NCBI GenBank assembly: GCA_944390025.1
Contig: CALXOK010000012.1
Location: forward strand, 1 to 47,854
DNA length: 47,854 nt
Source: an uncultured Spirochaetales bacterium
GTDB lineage: Bacteria > Spirochaetota > Spirochaetia > Sphaerochaetales > Sphaerochaetaceae
Direction: 5' to 3'
Part shown: piece after piece, positions 7,900 through 15,995 of the stretch
How positions within the stretch are numbered: the stretch's first letter is position 1
How the letters are laid out: every line of letters starts with the position of its first letter
The notes under the pieces: model-generated
Told to the model about the DNA's origin: nothing
The model's input: the letters and a program-made list of their open reading frames with translations, nothing else
The model's database searches: none
Program-made: the position numbers and the translations under genes

Positions 7900-8105
7900 A
7901 AGAAAGTTACGATTTCAGCAAAGGCATCAAGAATCCTTATGTAAAAAAACTCAAGAAGCAGATAACCATACGCATCGATGCAGATGCTATAGAATACTTC
8001 AAAGAACAGGCAACAGAAGTCGGTATATCCTATCAGAATCTTATCAATCTCTATCTAAGAGATTGTACTGAAAAGAAAAGAAAACTGTCATTTTCATGGG
8101 AATAA
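7896..8105 (+). CDS. brnA: BrnA-family antitoxin (module 1)
   Basis: A 69-residue antitoxin with a ribbon-helix-helix DNA-binding part (KQITIRIDADAIEYFKEQA, then SYQNLINLYLRD). It should bind BrnT1 and repress the shared promoter. The start at 7896 has GGAG 6 nt upstream; an in-frame ATG at 7890 is too close to that site. It overlaps brnT by 4 nt. Confidence 0.8.
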   Translation: MKESYDFSKGIKNPYVKKLKKQITIRIDADAIEYFKEQATEVGISYQNLINLYLRDCTEKKRKLSFSWE

Positions 8106-8180
8106 TTGACTTACAAACAAAGAATATAAAACCGCTCATATTTAAGTAATTATATACAGTTCCGTTATAGGAATCATAAT

Positions 8181-8762
8181 TCAATTAAGTTTTACACCAA
8201 GCAAGTCAGAAAGTTGAATCAGCTGGCCCAGACTGACTTTCAGCCCCTTTAGTTCAGGAAACCCCTGACTCAGCATGATTCCGTCAAGAGTACTCTGGCA
8301 AAGGTCTGCACTGGCAAGCATTGTCTGTATCAGGACAGCGCGTGTGAGATCACAGCTACGGATGCTCAGAGTGGTTGTTTTCAGATACGACAGGTCGCTT
8401 TCACTCATATTGCACTCAAGAAACGACGTATCTTTAATCTCAGACTTCCAGAATGAAGCATATTGAAGATTACAAGTGCTGAAAGAAGTTTTCCTGATTC
8501 TGCATTCCTGCAATGAAACACCTTTCATAACACATGATGAAAAAGTGCATCTGGAGAAATGAGCATGAGTGAAATCTGTATTGCTCAGATTGCAGTCAGA
8601 AAAACGACAGTCATTGAAAGAAAAGGATGCGAAAGACAGAAAGGAGAAGTCACAACGGCTGAAAGCACAGCCGCTTAAGACGTAAGAGCCATCAGGCTGT
8701 AAGAACCGGCAGTCCGAAAACTGCTGGTCATCAGTATCTTCTGGAATCTGGCATGTTTCCAT
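8181..8762 (-). CDS. Pentapeptide-repeat protein coupled to the his operon
   Basis: A 193-residue protein made largely of pentapeptide repeats of the A(D/N)LXX type, here rich in Cys and Phe (for example CNLSNTDF, CNMSESDLSYL, CDLTRAVL). They run from about residue 15 to 165 and should fold as a right-handed quadrilateral beta helix. There is no signal peptide or membrane segment. The ATG overlaps the hisIE stop by one base (TGATG), so it is translationally coupled to the histidine operon. No function follows from the fold alone: some members mimic DNA and protect gyrase, many are of unknown role. A link to histidine synthesis is only positional. Confidence 0.75.
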   Translation of the reverse strand: METCQIPEDTDDQQFSDCRFLQPDGSYVLSGCAFSRCDFSFLSFASFSFNDCRFSDCNLSNTDFTHAHFSRCTFSSCVMKGVSLQECRIRKTSFSTCNLQYASFWKSEIKDTSFLECNMSESDLSYLKTTTLSIRSCDLTRAVLIQTMLASADLCQSTLDGIMLSQGFPELKGLKVSLGQLIQLSDLLGVKLN

Positions 8763-9370
8763 CAGCGGGAATGGCGGCCTTTGAGCACATCCACAACCTC
8801 GGCAAGCTTCGTATCTTTCTGTGCAAGCAGGACAAGGAAATGATAAACCAGATCCGCAGCCTCTCCGAGGAACAGCTCCTTGTCGTCATCCTTGCTTGCG
8901 ATGACAAGCTCCACAGCCTCTTCTCCGACCTTCTGGGCAATCTTGTTAAGTCCGCGGCTGAAAAGATGGTTTGTGTAGCTTCCTTCCTGAGGATTGTTTC
9001 TCCTGTCAGCAATGACATCCTCAAGATAGACAAGGAATTCGGTGCTGGTCATCTCGCCCGGCTCATTTTCCTCATTGAAACATGTGTCAGCGCCGGTATG
9101 GCAGACAGGGCCGGAAGGAATTGCTTTTACGAGAAGGGTGTCGTTGTCACAGTCTGTGAGTATTTCCCTGACCTGAAGGAAGTTTCCACTTGTCTCTCCC
9201 TTTGTCCATATGCGTCCGCGGGAACGGGACCAGAAGGTGGCAAGACCTCTGTCGAGTGTAAGCTTGTAAGCTTCCTCGTTCATATAGCCAAGCATCAGCA
9301 CTCTGTGTGTGACCGCATCCTGTACGATTGCAGGGACAAGTCCGTCTCCCTTCTTAAAATCTATTGCCAT
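8762..9370 (-). CDS. hisIE: Bifunctional phosphoribosyl-AMP cyclohydrolase / phosphoribosyl-ATP pyrophosphohydrolase
   Basis: A 202-residue fusion catalysing steps 2 and 3 of histidine synthesis. The N-terminal HisI part (about 1-110) shows LMLGYMNEEA, TFWSRSRGRIWTKGE and the metal-site Cys and Asp residues (TDCDNDT, GPVCHTG). The C-terminal HisE part (about 115-202) has KVGEEAVELVIAS and EAADLVYHFLVLL. The start is preceded by GAGGAAAGGAA and follows hisF by 18 nt. Length matches other HisIE fusions. It is the last biosynthetic gene of the operon. Confidence 0.95.
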   Translation of the reverse strand: MAIDFKKGDGLVPAIVQDAVTHRVLMLGYMNEEAYKLTLDRGLATFWSRSRGRIWTKGETSGNFLQVREILTDCDNDTLLVKAIPSGPVCHTGADTCFNEENEPGEMTSTEFLVYLEDVIADRRNNPQEGSYTNHLFSRGLNKIAQKVGEEAVELVIASKDDDKELFLGEAADLVYHFLVLLAQKDTKLAEVVDVLKGRHSR

Positions 9371-9388
9371 TTCCTTTCCTCAATTATT

Positions 9389-10156
9389 TCATAACCTAAC
9401 AGTAATTGAATGTTTTTGTAAATAGGTTTTGAGCTCAGGAATACCAATCTCATGATAGTGGAACACAGAAGCGGCAAGAGCCGCTGATGCATCAACTTCA
9501 GGAACAAAGACATCAAGAAAATCCTGCATGCAGCCGGCACCGCCTGAGGCGATTACAGGAACGGACAGGCTCCGGCTCATAAGCGCAGTTATTTTCCTGT
9601 CAAAGCCTTTCTTCGTACCATCAGCATCCATGCTTGTAAGCAGAATCTCCCCGCATCCCAGACTCTCTGCTTCTAAAGCCCATTCAAGGGCATCAAGACC
9701 TGCAGGAGTACGTCCTCCGTCTATGACAACCTCATAACCGGAAGAAAAAGCAGGATTCCTTTTCACATCAACCGCCACAACCATGCACTGGGATCCGAAT
9801 CGTGAAGCAGACTGGCTAATCAAGGCCTTGTTACGCACCGCCTGACTGTTAATTGAGACCTTGTCAGCACCACTTGAGAGTATGGCCTGAACGTCATCAA
9901 GTGTCCTGATGCCGCCTCCGACAGTGAATGGGATATTGATGTTCTCTGCAATCCTCCTGACCAGGCTGCCAAGCGGTTCTCGGCGTTCCACTGTCGCCGT
10001 GATATCGAGAAAAACCAGCTCATCCGCACCTTCAGCACAGTAGCGAACAGCGTTCTCAACCGGGTCACCGGCATCCTTGAGAGAAAGAAAGTTTATTCCT
10101 TTCACAGTACGTCCATTCTTTATATCAAGACAGGGAATTATCCTTTTTGCGAGCAT
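9389..10156 (-). CDS. hisF: Imidazole glycerol phosphate synthase, cyclase subunit
   Basis: A 255-residue (beta/alpha)8 barrel that joins ammonia from HisH to PRFAR, yielding IGP and AICAR. The motifs [15 protein letters not shown] (first catalytic Asp), [10 protein letters not shown] and VIASGGAG (phosphate loops) and DGGRTPAG are present. Length is standard. It overlaps hisA by 19 nt, consistent with one transcript. Confidence 0.96.
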   Translation of the reverse strand: MLAKRIIPCLDIKNGRTVKGINFLSLKDAGDPVENAVRYCAEGADELVFLDITATVERREPLGSLVRRIAENINIPFTVGGGIRTLDDVQAILSSGADKVSINSQAVRNKALISQSASRFGSQCMVVAVDVKRNPAFSSGYEVVIDGGRTPAGLDALEWALEAESLGCGEILLTSMDADGTKKGFDRKITALMSRSLSVPVIASGGAGCMQDFLDVFVPEVDASAALAASVFHYHEIGIPELKTYLQKHSITVRL

Positions 10157-10866
10157 TCCTGCACCTCCCTGAGAGAACTCAGACTGACGGCACCCTCATA
10201 GTAAGCCTTACCAACTATTGCACCGTAAAGCCCCATTCTGGAAAGAGTTACCAAGTCGTCAACACCCCTTATCCCGCCAGAAGCAATCAGTTTTATGTCT
10301 GCACATGAGAGAATCTTCTCATACAGTTCAAAGCCCGGTCCGGCCATCATTCCGTCTTTTGCTATGTCTGTTGATATGCAGTACCTGACACCAAGCGGGA
10401 GGTATGAGCGGATAAAAGAGACCACATCAGTCGTGCTTGCCTCGCTCCAGCCGCCTGTTGCAACAAATCCGTTCCTACAGTCAGCACCCAGTATTATTCT
10501 CTCCTTGTATTTCTGAATCCACCTGACAGCCTCCTGAGGCTTCTTCACCGCAGCAGAGCCGCATGTGACAAAGGAAGCACCGGCGCTGAAAGCGGCATCC
10601 AGAGCCTCAAGGGTGTACATTCCTCCGCCGTAATCAATGGTGAGGGAGGTTTTTGAGGCTATCGCCTCCAGAATCTTCAGGTTTCTCGGCTCCTTGGCCC
10701 TGGCACCCTCAAGATCCACGAGATGAAGCCGTGTGAGTCCTGCATCCTCAAACTTTCTGGCAGTATCGAGGGGACTTGTATCATAGACAGACTGGCGGCT
10801 GTAATCGCCTTCACACAGCCGGACACATTTTCCTTCAATCACATCAATCGCCGGAATGACAAACAT
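10138..10866 (-). CDS. hisA: ProFAR isomerase (HisA)
   Basis: A 242-residue (beta/alpha)8 barrel that isomerises ProFAR to PRFAR. The motifs FVIPAIDVIEGKCVRL (catalytic Asp), DYGGGM, ADCRNGFVATGGW and LIASGGI are those of HisA rather than TrpF. It begins 4 nt after the hisH stop, with AAAGG upstream. Confidence 0.95.
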   Translation of the reverse strand: MFVIPAIDVIEGKCVRLCEGDYSRQSVYDTSPLDTARKFEDAGLTRLHLVDLEGARAKEPRNLKILEAIASKTSLTIDYGGGMYTLEALDAAFSAGASFVTCGSAAVKKPQEAVRWIQKYKERIILGADCRNGFVATGGWSEASTTDVVSFIRSYLPLGVRYCISTDIAKDGMMAGPGFELYEKILSCADIKLIASGGIRGVDDLVTLSRMGLYGAIVGKAYYEGAVSLSSLREVQECSQKG

Positions 10867-10870
10867 CCTT

Positions 10871-11464
10871 TCACACCTCCAGCTTCAGAAAATTGGCAAG
10901 CAGCCTCTCACCGGCACTTCCGCTTTTCTCCGGATGGAACTGGACTCCGAAGAAATTGTCATTTGCGATTGCGGCAGAATATTCAAAACCATAGTATTCC
11001 GCCTTAGCCGCAGTACACCCGGCAAGAGGAACATAATACGAATGGTCGAAGAAGAACCAGCTGCCATCTTCAATTCCCTCAAAAAGAGGACAGGATGCAC
11101 CGTAAACACGGTTCCATCCGATCTGGGGAATCTTCTTGCATACTCCTTTGTCAAAAAGCCGTACATCCGCAGGAAGGATGGAAAGCATTTCCGTGTGACC
11201 TTCCTCACTGTGAGAACACAAAAGCTGCATGCCAAGACAGATTCCAAGAAAAGGCTTTTTCACCTGCCTGATGATATCTTCAAGGCCACGCTTCTTAATT
11301 TCCTGCATTGCAGAAGAAGCATAGCCGACACCAGGAAAGACAACCCTGTCAGCAGCCAGAATCGTTCTGGCATCATCGGTCAGCACAATCTCTTCACCCA
11401 GTCTGCGGAAAGCCGCCATCACTGAAAAAACATTACCGGCATTGTAATCAATCAAAGCGGTCAT
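10871..11464 (-). CDS. hisH: Imidazole glycerol phosphate synthase, glutaminase subunit
   Basis: A 197-residue class I glutamine amidotransferase supplying ammonia to HisF. The nucleophile Cys is in GICLGMQLLCSH and the His-Glu pair is in VQFHPEKSG. The N-terminal LIDYNAGNVFSV is typical. The ATG overlaps the hisB stop by 4 nt (ATGA). Confidence 0.95.
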   Translation of the reverse strand: MTALIDYNAGNVFSVMAAFRRLGEEIVLTDDARTILAADRVVFPGVGYASSAMQEIKKRGLEDIIRQVKKPFLGICLGMQLLCSHSEEGHTEMLSILPADVRLFDKGVCKKIPQIGWNRVYGASCPLFEGIEDGSWFFFDHSYYVPLAGCTAAKAEYYGFEYSAAIANDNFFGVQFHPEKSGSAGERLLANFLKLEV

Positions 11465-12579
11465 TCAAGAACCCCCTTTGTGGATACAACTGATGAAGAG
11501 CCGGGAATACGCTTTACGGCTGTGCGCATCGCCCGTGCGAATGCCTTGAAAAGAGCCTCAGCCTGATGATGGCTGTTACCTTCGCTCACACTCATGTAGA
11601 GGTTGCATCCTGCGGCATCGCAGAAGGACTTGAAGAAATGTCTGATCATCTCCGTCGGGAAAGTTCCGATGTCCTGACGCGTGAAATTCACATCAAAAAC
11701 AAGCTCAGGACGGCCTGAAAAATCTATCGACACCTCACTGTGAACATCATCCATGCAAAGAAGTTCAAAGCCATACCTGTTTATGCCGCGCTTATCTCCA
11801 AGGGCATCCCTCACGGCCTTGCCCAGAGCCAGAGCGGAATCTTCAACGCTGTGATGGACATCTATCCACAAATCGCCTGTCACCTGCGCGTCAATATTGA
11901 ACATTGAGTGTCTGACAACCTGGGCAAGCATGTGGTCGAAGAATCCAATCCCTGTAGAGACAGCACCTTCGCCTGTACCGTCAATATCGATATCAAGAAT
12001 GATTGAAGTCTCTTTTGTAATCCTCTCAACATGAGCCTTGCGGTGAGCCTTCACATCACCACAGGTGAGAAAGGCCGCGATTTCAAGCCAGGAATCCGTC
12101 TCAAGTGCGACGTTCTCACGTCCGCTCTTCTCATCATGAAGCCATATGCCCTTTGCCCCCAGATTGTCAGCAAGCTTCATATCCGTCTCTCTGTCCCCGA
12201 TCATGAAGGAATGCTCAAGGTCCCAGTCTCCATTCATATAATCCTCAAGCATGGCTGTGGAAGGCTTACGGCCCGGACACCCGTCTTCGGGGAGAGAATA
12301 ATCAATGCGTATGTCATCGAAAACGACATCTTCGCCACGCAATGTGTCAAGGATGCGCTGATGAGGAATGAGAAAATCATCAAGAGGGAATGACGGAGTG
12401 TTTACTCCGTCCTGGTTTGACACCATGACAAACTCAAAATCTGTCTTCTGTCTTATTTCACACAGTGCCTGCATCACATGCGGGATGAAACGCATCTTCT
12501 CGAGGCTGTCGACCTGACACTCCTCGACTATCACGCCATCACGGTCGATGAAAAGCACTCTTTTCTTTTTTCCTTTCAT
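11461..12579 (-). CDS. hisB: Bifunctional histidinol-phosphatase / IGP dehydratase
   Basis: A 372-residue fusion of two histidine enzymes, as in enterobacteria. Residues 1 to about 165 form a HAD-type histidinol-phosphatase (VLFIDRDGVIVEE with the nucleophile Asp; Cys and His residues near DYSLPEDGCPGRKP suit the zinc loop). The rest is imidazoleglycerol-phosphate dehydratase with its manganese-binding HHSVED, FFDHM and SHHQAEA motifs. ATG 12579 overlaps the hisC stop (TGATG). The fused form is characteristic of gammaproteobacteria and some Bacteroidetes, which is notable here. Confidence 0.94.
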   Translation of the reverse strand: MKGKKKRVLFIDRDGVIVEECQVDSLEKMRFIPHVMQALCEIRQKTDFEFVMVSNQDGVNTPSFPLDDFLIPHQRILDTLRGEDVVFDDIRIDYSLPEDGCPGRKPSTAMLEDYMNGDWDLEHSFMIGDRETDMKLADNLGAKGIWLHDEKSGRENVALETDSWLEIAAFLTCGDVKAHRKAHVERITKETSIILDIDIDGTGEGAVSTGIGFFDHMLAQVVRHSMFNIDAQVTGDLWIDVHHSVEDSALALGKAVRDALGDKRGINRYGFELLCMDDVHSEVSIDFSGRPELVFDVNFTRQDIGTFPTEMIRHFFKSFCDAAGCNLYMSVSEGNSHHQAEALFKAFARAMRTAVKRIPGSSSVVSTKGVLE

Positions 12580-13628
12580 CAAAGAATCTCCTCAAGAGAG
12601 CTTACCAGTTCATCGCACTCGGCTTGAGAACCTACTGTGATTCTCAGACAGCCGTCACAGTGAAGCTGGCTGCTTCTGTCGCGTACTACAACACCCTTTT
12701 TCTTAAGCTCATTGTACACATGAACAGGATCATCGAAACGGACAAGGAAGAAGTTGGCATCGCTGTCAAAGACCTCCCTGACGCCGTCAAGTTTTCTCAG
12801 CCTGTCCATAAGAAGCTTCCGGTTTCTCTTAATCTCTGCTATGCGCCTTTTACAGCCTTCAACGTCCTCGAGAGCCCTGACTGCGACAGATGATGTGAGA
12901 AGTGAGACATTGTAAGGGTATTTCACATCATAGGCTTTCTGTGCAATCTCGCTTCCTGCAGCCATGAAGCCGCAGCGCGCACCGGCAAGAGCCCAGGCTT
13001 TTGACAGAGTGCGCAGTACCACAAGGCGCTCATTGGCCATGATATCATCTGCTGTGAAGGCGCCTTCCACGGCAAAGTCCGCATAAGCCTGATCCACGAC
13101 TGTGATGCCGGGATTGAAAGCCGCCACATCAAGGATGCTCTTACGGTCAATCAGATTGCCGCTGGGATTATTCGGAGAGCAGAAAAAAACAAGCTTCGGG
13201 CTGAAACGCCTGACTGCATCGCAGGCGGCATCCACATTCAGGGAAAAGTCCTCATTCAGCGGACAGGTGACAACCTTCACGTCATTGATTGAAGCAAGGA
13301 CAGAATACTCTCCATAAGTCGGGGGAAAGACCAACACGCAGTCTTTGCCTGGATTGCAGAAAATACGTATCAGCAAGTCGATAAGCTCATCAGAGCCGTT
13401 GCCTGCGACAAGCATGTGGGCAGGAAATCCGGAGACACGGCTGAAAGCCTGTCTGAGTTCAAGACTTGCAGAATCAGGATACCTGTTGATGCCGTCCCAG
13501 CCTGTAAGAGGGGCATAGTTCTCATTCGCATCCAGATAGACACGCATGCCGCCGCCCGCCTCATCACGAGCGCACTTATAAGGCTCCAGATTCCTGATAT
13601 TCTCCCTCATCAAAGAAACAACGCTCAT
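12579..13628 (-). CDS. hisC: Histidinol-phosphate aminotransferase
   Basis: A 349-residue fold-type I PLP aminotransferase that makes histidinol phosphate. The N-terminal LDANENYAP, the FCSPNNPSGN loop, the PLP Asp in VVDQAYADF and the Schiff-base Lys in RTLSKAWALAGARCGF are present. The start at 13628 overlaps the hisD stop (ATGA); the longer open frame upstream lies inside hisD and is not used. Confidence 0.94.
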   Translation of the reverse strand: MSVVSLMRENIRNLEPYKCARDEAGGGMRVYLDANENYAPLTGWDGINRYPDSASLELRQAFSRVSGFPAHMLVAGNGSDELIDLLIRIFCNPGKDCVLVFPPTYGEYSVLASINDVKVVTCPLNEDFSLNVDAACDAVRRFSPKLVFFCSPNNPSGNLIDRKSILDVAAFNPGITVVDQAYADFAVEGAFTADDIMANERLVVLRTLSKAWALAGARCGFMAAGSEIAQKAYDVKYPYNVSLLTSSVAVRALEDVEGCKRRIAEIKRNRKLLMDRLRKLDGVREVFDSDANFFLVRFDDPVHVYNELKKKGVVVRDRSSQLHCDGCLRITVGSQAECDELVSSLEEIL

Positions 13629-14917
13629 GCAAGCCTCACTTTTACAGCCATGCTGTGAGCCATCAGGTTCTCTGCTTCCGCCATTGCAGTGACACAAGAA
13701 GCAAGCCCCTCAAGGCCGGCCTTCGTCAGTTTCTGAACAGTAATCTTCTTGATAAAGCTGTCAACAGAAACACCTCCTGTACTGTGAGCCCAGCCAGAAG
13801 TCGGCAGTGTGTGGTTTGTTCCAGAAGCATAATCTCCGGCACTCTCGGGAGAATAAGGGCCGAGGAAGATGGATCCGGCGCTCTCCACCCCCTTTTCCAG
13901 CTCATCACAGTCTTCTGTGTTTATTATCAAATGCTCAGGAGCATAGAGGTTCACAAGCTCAAGCAGGCGTTCGCTGCTGTAGACGGCAAGAGATGCCGAA
14001 TGTGAAAGACTGGGAATCAGGTATTCCCTGCGACCCAAGCGCTCAAGCTCTTCATCGATAGCCGTTTCAACCCTGTCATGAATCTCTTTTGCTTCATTCT
14101 TACCACAAGCCCTCACAATGAGGATGACCTGACTGTCCGGACCATGTTCAGCCTGACTCAGCAAATCGGATGCGACAAATCGAGGCGAGGAAGAGGCATC
14201 ACAGACGACCATGACCTCACTAGGGCCGGCCTGCATGTCGATTGCACAGGTATCAGAAACCATGCTTTTCGCATATGTCACATACCTGTTCCCGGGCCCG
14301 AAAATCTTGTCGACAGGCTCAATGCTCTGCGTACCGTAAGCCATGGCTGCAATTGCCTGAGCCCCGCCCAGTTTGTAGACGGTGTCAACACCGCATACTC
14401 TTGCCGCATAAAGCACTGCAGGATTCACCCTGCCACCCTTTGCCGGGGTACAGAGGCATATGCTCCTGCATCCGGCAATTCTGGCAGGAAGAGCAAGCAT
14501 AAGCACTGTCGAGAAAAGAGGAGCGGTGCCTCCTGGGATATATAAGCCTACACGTCTGATTGGAACGACCTTGCGTGAACAGACAACACCCGGGGCCGTT
14601 GTGACAACCTCAGGGGATGGAAGCTGGGCTCTGTGGAAGGCTTCAATATTGCCTGCAGCCTGCCTTATGGCCGCCTTGAGCTCAGGGCTGACAAGCTCTT
14701 CAGCCTCATCGTATTCCTTTTCTGAAACCTGGAATTCATCAAGACGGCAGCCGTCAAAACGTTCTCCGGCCTCCCTGAGAGCATCATCACCGCGCCTCTT
14801 CACATCTTCGATAATCGCACGGACAGAGGCTTTCACACCCTCATCATCGCCAAGTCTCCTGTCAAAAAGCCCTGCGACAGTGGCATTATCAGGATTGTCA
14901 TAAAACTTGAGATACAC
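13625..14917 (-). CDS. hisD: Histidinol dehydrogenase
   Basis: A 430-residue zinc enzyme for the last two oxidations to L-histidine. The motifs GGTAPLFSTVLMLALPA, FGPGNRYVTYAK, MQAGPSEVMVV, SQAEHGPDSQ (zinc Gln and His) and the catalytic APEHLIIN block are all present. The start codon is GTG at 14917, with a G-rich site (AGGGGG) 8 nt before it, 18 nt after the hisG stop. Confidence 0.95.
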   Translation of the reverse strand: MYLKFYDNPDNATVAGLFDRRLGDDEGVKASVRAIIEDVKRRGDDALREAGERFDGCRLDEFQVSEKEYDEAEELVSPELKAAIRQAAGNIEAFHRAQLPSPEVVTTAPGVVCSRKVVPIRRVGLYIPGGTAPLFSTVLMLALPARIAGCRSICLCTPAKGGRVNPAVLYAARVCGVDTVYKLGGAQAIAAMAYGTQSIEPVDKIFGPGNRYVTYAKSMVSDTCAIDMQAGPSEVMVVCDASSSPRFVASDLLSQAEHGPDSQVILIVRACGKNEAKEIHDRVETAIDEELERLGRREYLIPSLSHSASLAVYSSERLLELVNLYAPEHLIINTEDCDELEKGVESAGSIFLGPYSPESAGDYASGTNHTLPTSGWAHSTGGVSVDSFIKKITVQKLTKAGLEGLASCVTAMAEAENLMAHSMAVKVRLA

Positions 14918-14935
14918 CTGCCAACCCCCTTTTTC

Positions 14936-15802
14936 TCAGTCTGACATCTTTTCAATAGGCATGACAAGGATACCCTCTGCCCCAAGAGCCTTCAAATCCT
15001 CAAAAACAGACCAGAAACGGTCCTCGCTCACGACGGACTGGACAGACAGCCAGTCCTTGTCAAGCAACGGAGTAACGGTAGGGCTCTTCATACCGCCAAT
15101 GATTTCAGCCGCATCATCAAGCCTGTCACATGGCAGGTTGAAAAGTATGTACTTCTTCTTTCTTGCATTGTTGACCGTGTCCATCCTGACAAGCAGACGC
15201 TCGAGGATTCCGTAGCGCTGTGCATCACTTGAGAAATCACGGCGGCTGACCATCACGGCAGAAGTGAAATAAATCTGGTCGACTTCCTTCAATCCGTTCA
15301 TCTTCAGTGTCGTTCCGGTGCTCACAAGATCACAGATACAGTCAGCAATTCCGACAGCTGGCGTAATCTCAACGCTGCCTGCGACTGTCACAAGAGAGGC
15401 TTTCACGCCATTTTTCTCCAATATAGTGGACAGAATCCTGGGATAGCTTGTCGCAATCCTTTTTCCTTCCAGAGACTTGAGCGATTCATACTCAAAGCCC
15501 TGAGGCACTGCGATAGAAAGACGGCATGATGCGAATCCCAGATCCCTGACCACCTCAAGGTCGAAACCGGACTCATCCAGCTCGTTGCGCCCTACGATGC
15601 CGATATCAGCGACATTGTCATAAACATAGGTAGGGATATCATCATCGCGCACAAAAAGGAACTCTATCGGAAAGTTTGATGCCACCTCCCTCAGAACTCT
15701 CGAGTCGGTGCTGAAATCGATGCCGCAGCTGCGGATGATCTCAAGGCTTTTTTCCGACAGCCTCCCACTTTTCTGAATTGCGATTCTGAGTCTTTTCTCC
15801 AT
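14936..15802 (-). CDS. hisG: ATP phosphoribosyltransferase, long form
   Basis: A 288-residue enzyme of the first committed step (ATP plus PRPP). It is the long HisG form: a catalytic part (about 1-215) with RIAIQKSGRLSEKS, DIGIVGRNEL and the PRPP loop DLVSTGTTL, then a C-terminal ACT-like regulatory domain (about 220-288) that gives histidine feedback inhibition. The long form works without HisZ, and no hisZ is present. AGGGAGG precedes the ATG at 15802. It is first in the operon, directly after the attenuator. Confidence 0.95.
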   Translation of the reverse strand: MEKRLRIAIQKSGRLSEKSLEIIRSCGIDFSTDSRVLREVASNFPIEFLFVRDDDIPTYVYDNVADIGIVGRNELDESGFDLEVVRDLGFASCRLSIAVPQGFEYESLKSLEGKRIATSYPRILSTILEKNGVKASLVTVAGSVEITPAVGIADCICDLVSTGTTLKMNGLKEVDQIYFTSAVMVSRRDFSSDAQRYGILERLLVRMDTVNNARKKKYILFNLPCDRLDDAAEIIGGMKSPTVTPLLDKDWLSVQSVVSEDRFWSVFEDLKALGAEGILVMPIEKMSD

Positions 15803-15826
15803 TCTTCACCTCCCTGAAGAAAAAAT

Positions 15827-15853
15827 AATCCCCCGCAGCGATGACGGGGGATT
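15827..15853 (-). terminator. his operon attenuator (terminator hairpin in the leader)
   Basis: On the minus strand AATCCCCCG pairs perfectly with CGGGGGATT (9 bp, 9-nt loop) and is followed by ATTTTTTC, a classic intrinsic terminator. It lies between the leader peptide and hisG and only 25 nt before hisG, so it must be bypassed for operon expression. Confidence 0.85.
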
Positions 15854-15859
15854 CCACAT

Positions 15860-15919
15860 AGCAGAAACATGTCATGCCACATCCAGTCAGTTCAGCTGAT
15901 GATGGTGATGGTTTCTGCT
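15860..15919 (-). promoter_or_regulatory. Leader RNA pairing segments of the his attenuator
   Basis: AGCAGAAAC, covering codons 2-4 of the leader peptide (15911-15919), is perfectly complementary to GTTTCTGCT (15860-15868) further down the leader: a 9-bp hairpin that would be opened by a ribosome stalled at the His codons. A weaker match between GCATGAC and GTCATCGC, at the base of the terminator, is a candidate antiterminator. The first pairing is seen directly; the switching mechanism is inferred. Confidence 0.55.
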
Positions 15920-15922
15920 CAT
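15887..15922 (-). CDS. hisL: his operon leader peptide
   Basis: An 11-codon open frame, MSRNHHHHQLN, with four consecutive histidine codons (CAT CAC CAT CAT) and TGA at 15887-15889. It is preceded by AGGAG (15933-15937 on the complement) at suitable spacing. It lies upstream of a terminator hairpin and hisG, exactly as hisL does in enterobacteria (E. coli HisL has seven His). Ribosome stalling when charged His-tRNA is scarce would favour read-through. A run of four His codons in this position by chance is very unlikely. Confidence 0.85.
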   Translation of the reverse strand: MSRNHHHHQLN

Positions 15923-15973
15923 ATTCTCATTTCTCCTGCCAATGATTCTCTCTTACCCAGCAGACCTTAGTCA

Positions 15974-15979
15974 ATATTA
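15974..15979 (-). promoter_or_regulatory. Candidate -10 element of the his operon
   Basis: TATTAT on the plus strand reads TAATAT on the minus strand, about 50 nt before the leader peptide start. No good -35 is seen 16-18 bp upstream, so the call is tentative. Confidence 0.3.
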
Positions 15980-15995
15980 TTTGAACCCGCGTGTG

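Noticed and set aside
13655..14903. Several 100-155-codon plus-strand frames across hisD
   Set aside because: They are antisense shadows of a conserved enzyme gene with composition to match.
15803..15995. T-box riboswitch before the his operon
   Set aside because: No AGGGTGGNACCGCG-like T-box sequence is present; the His-rich leader peptide explains the terminator better.
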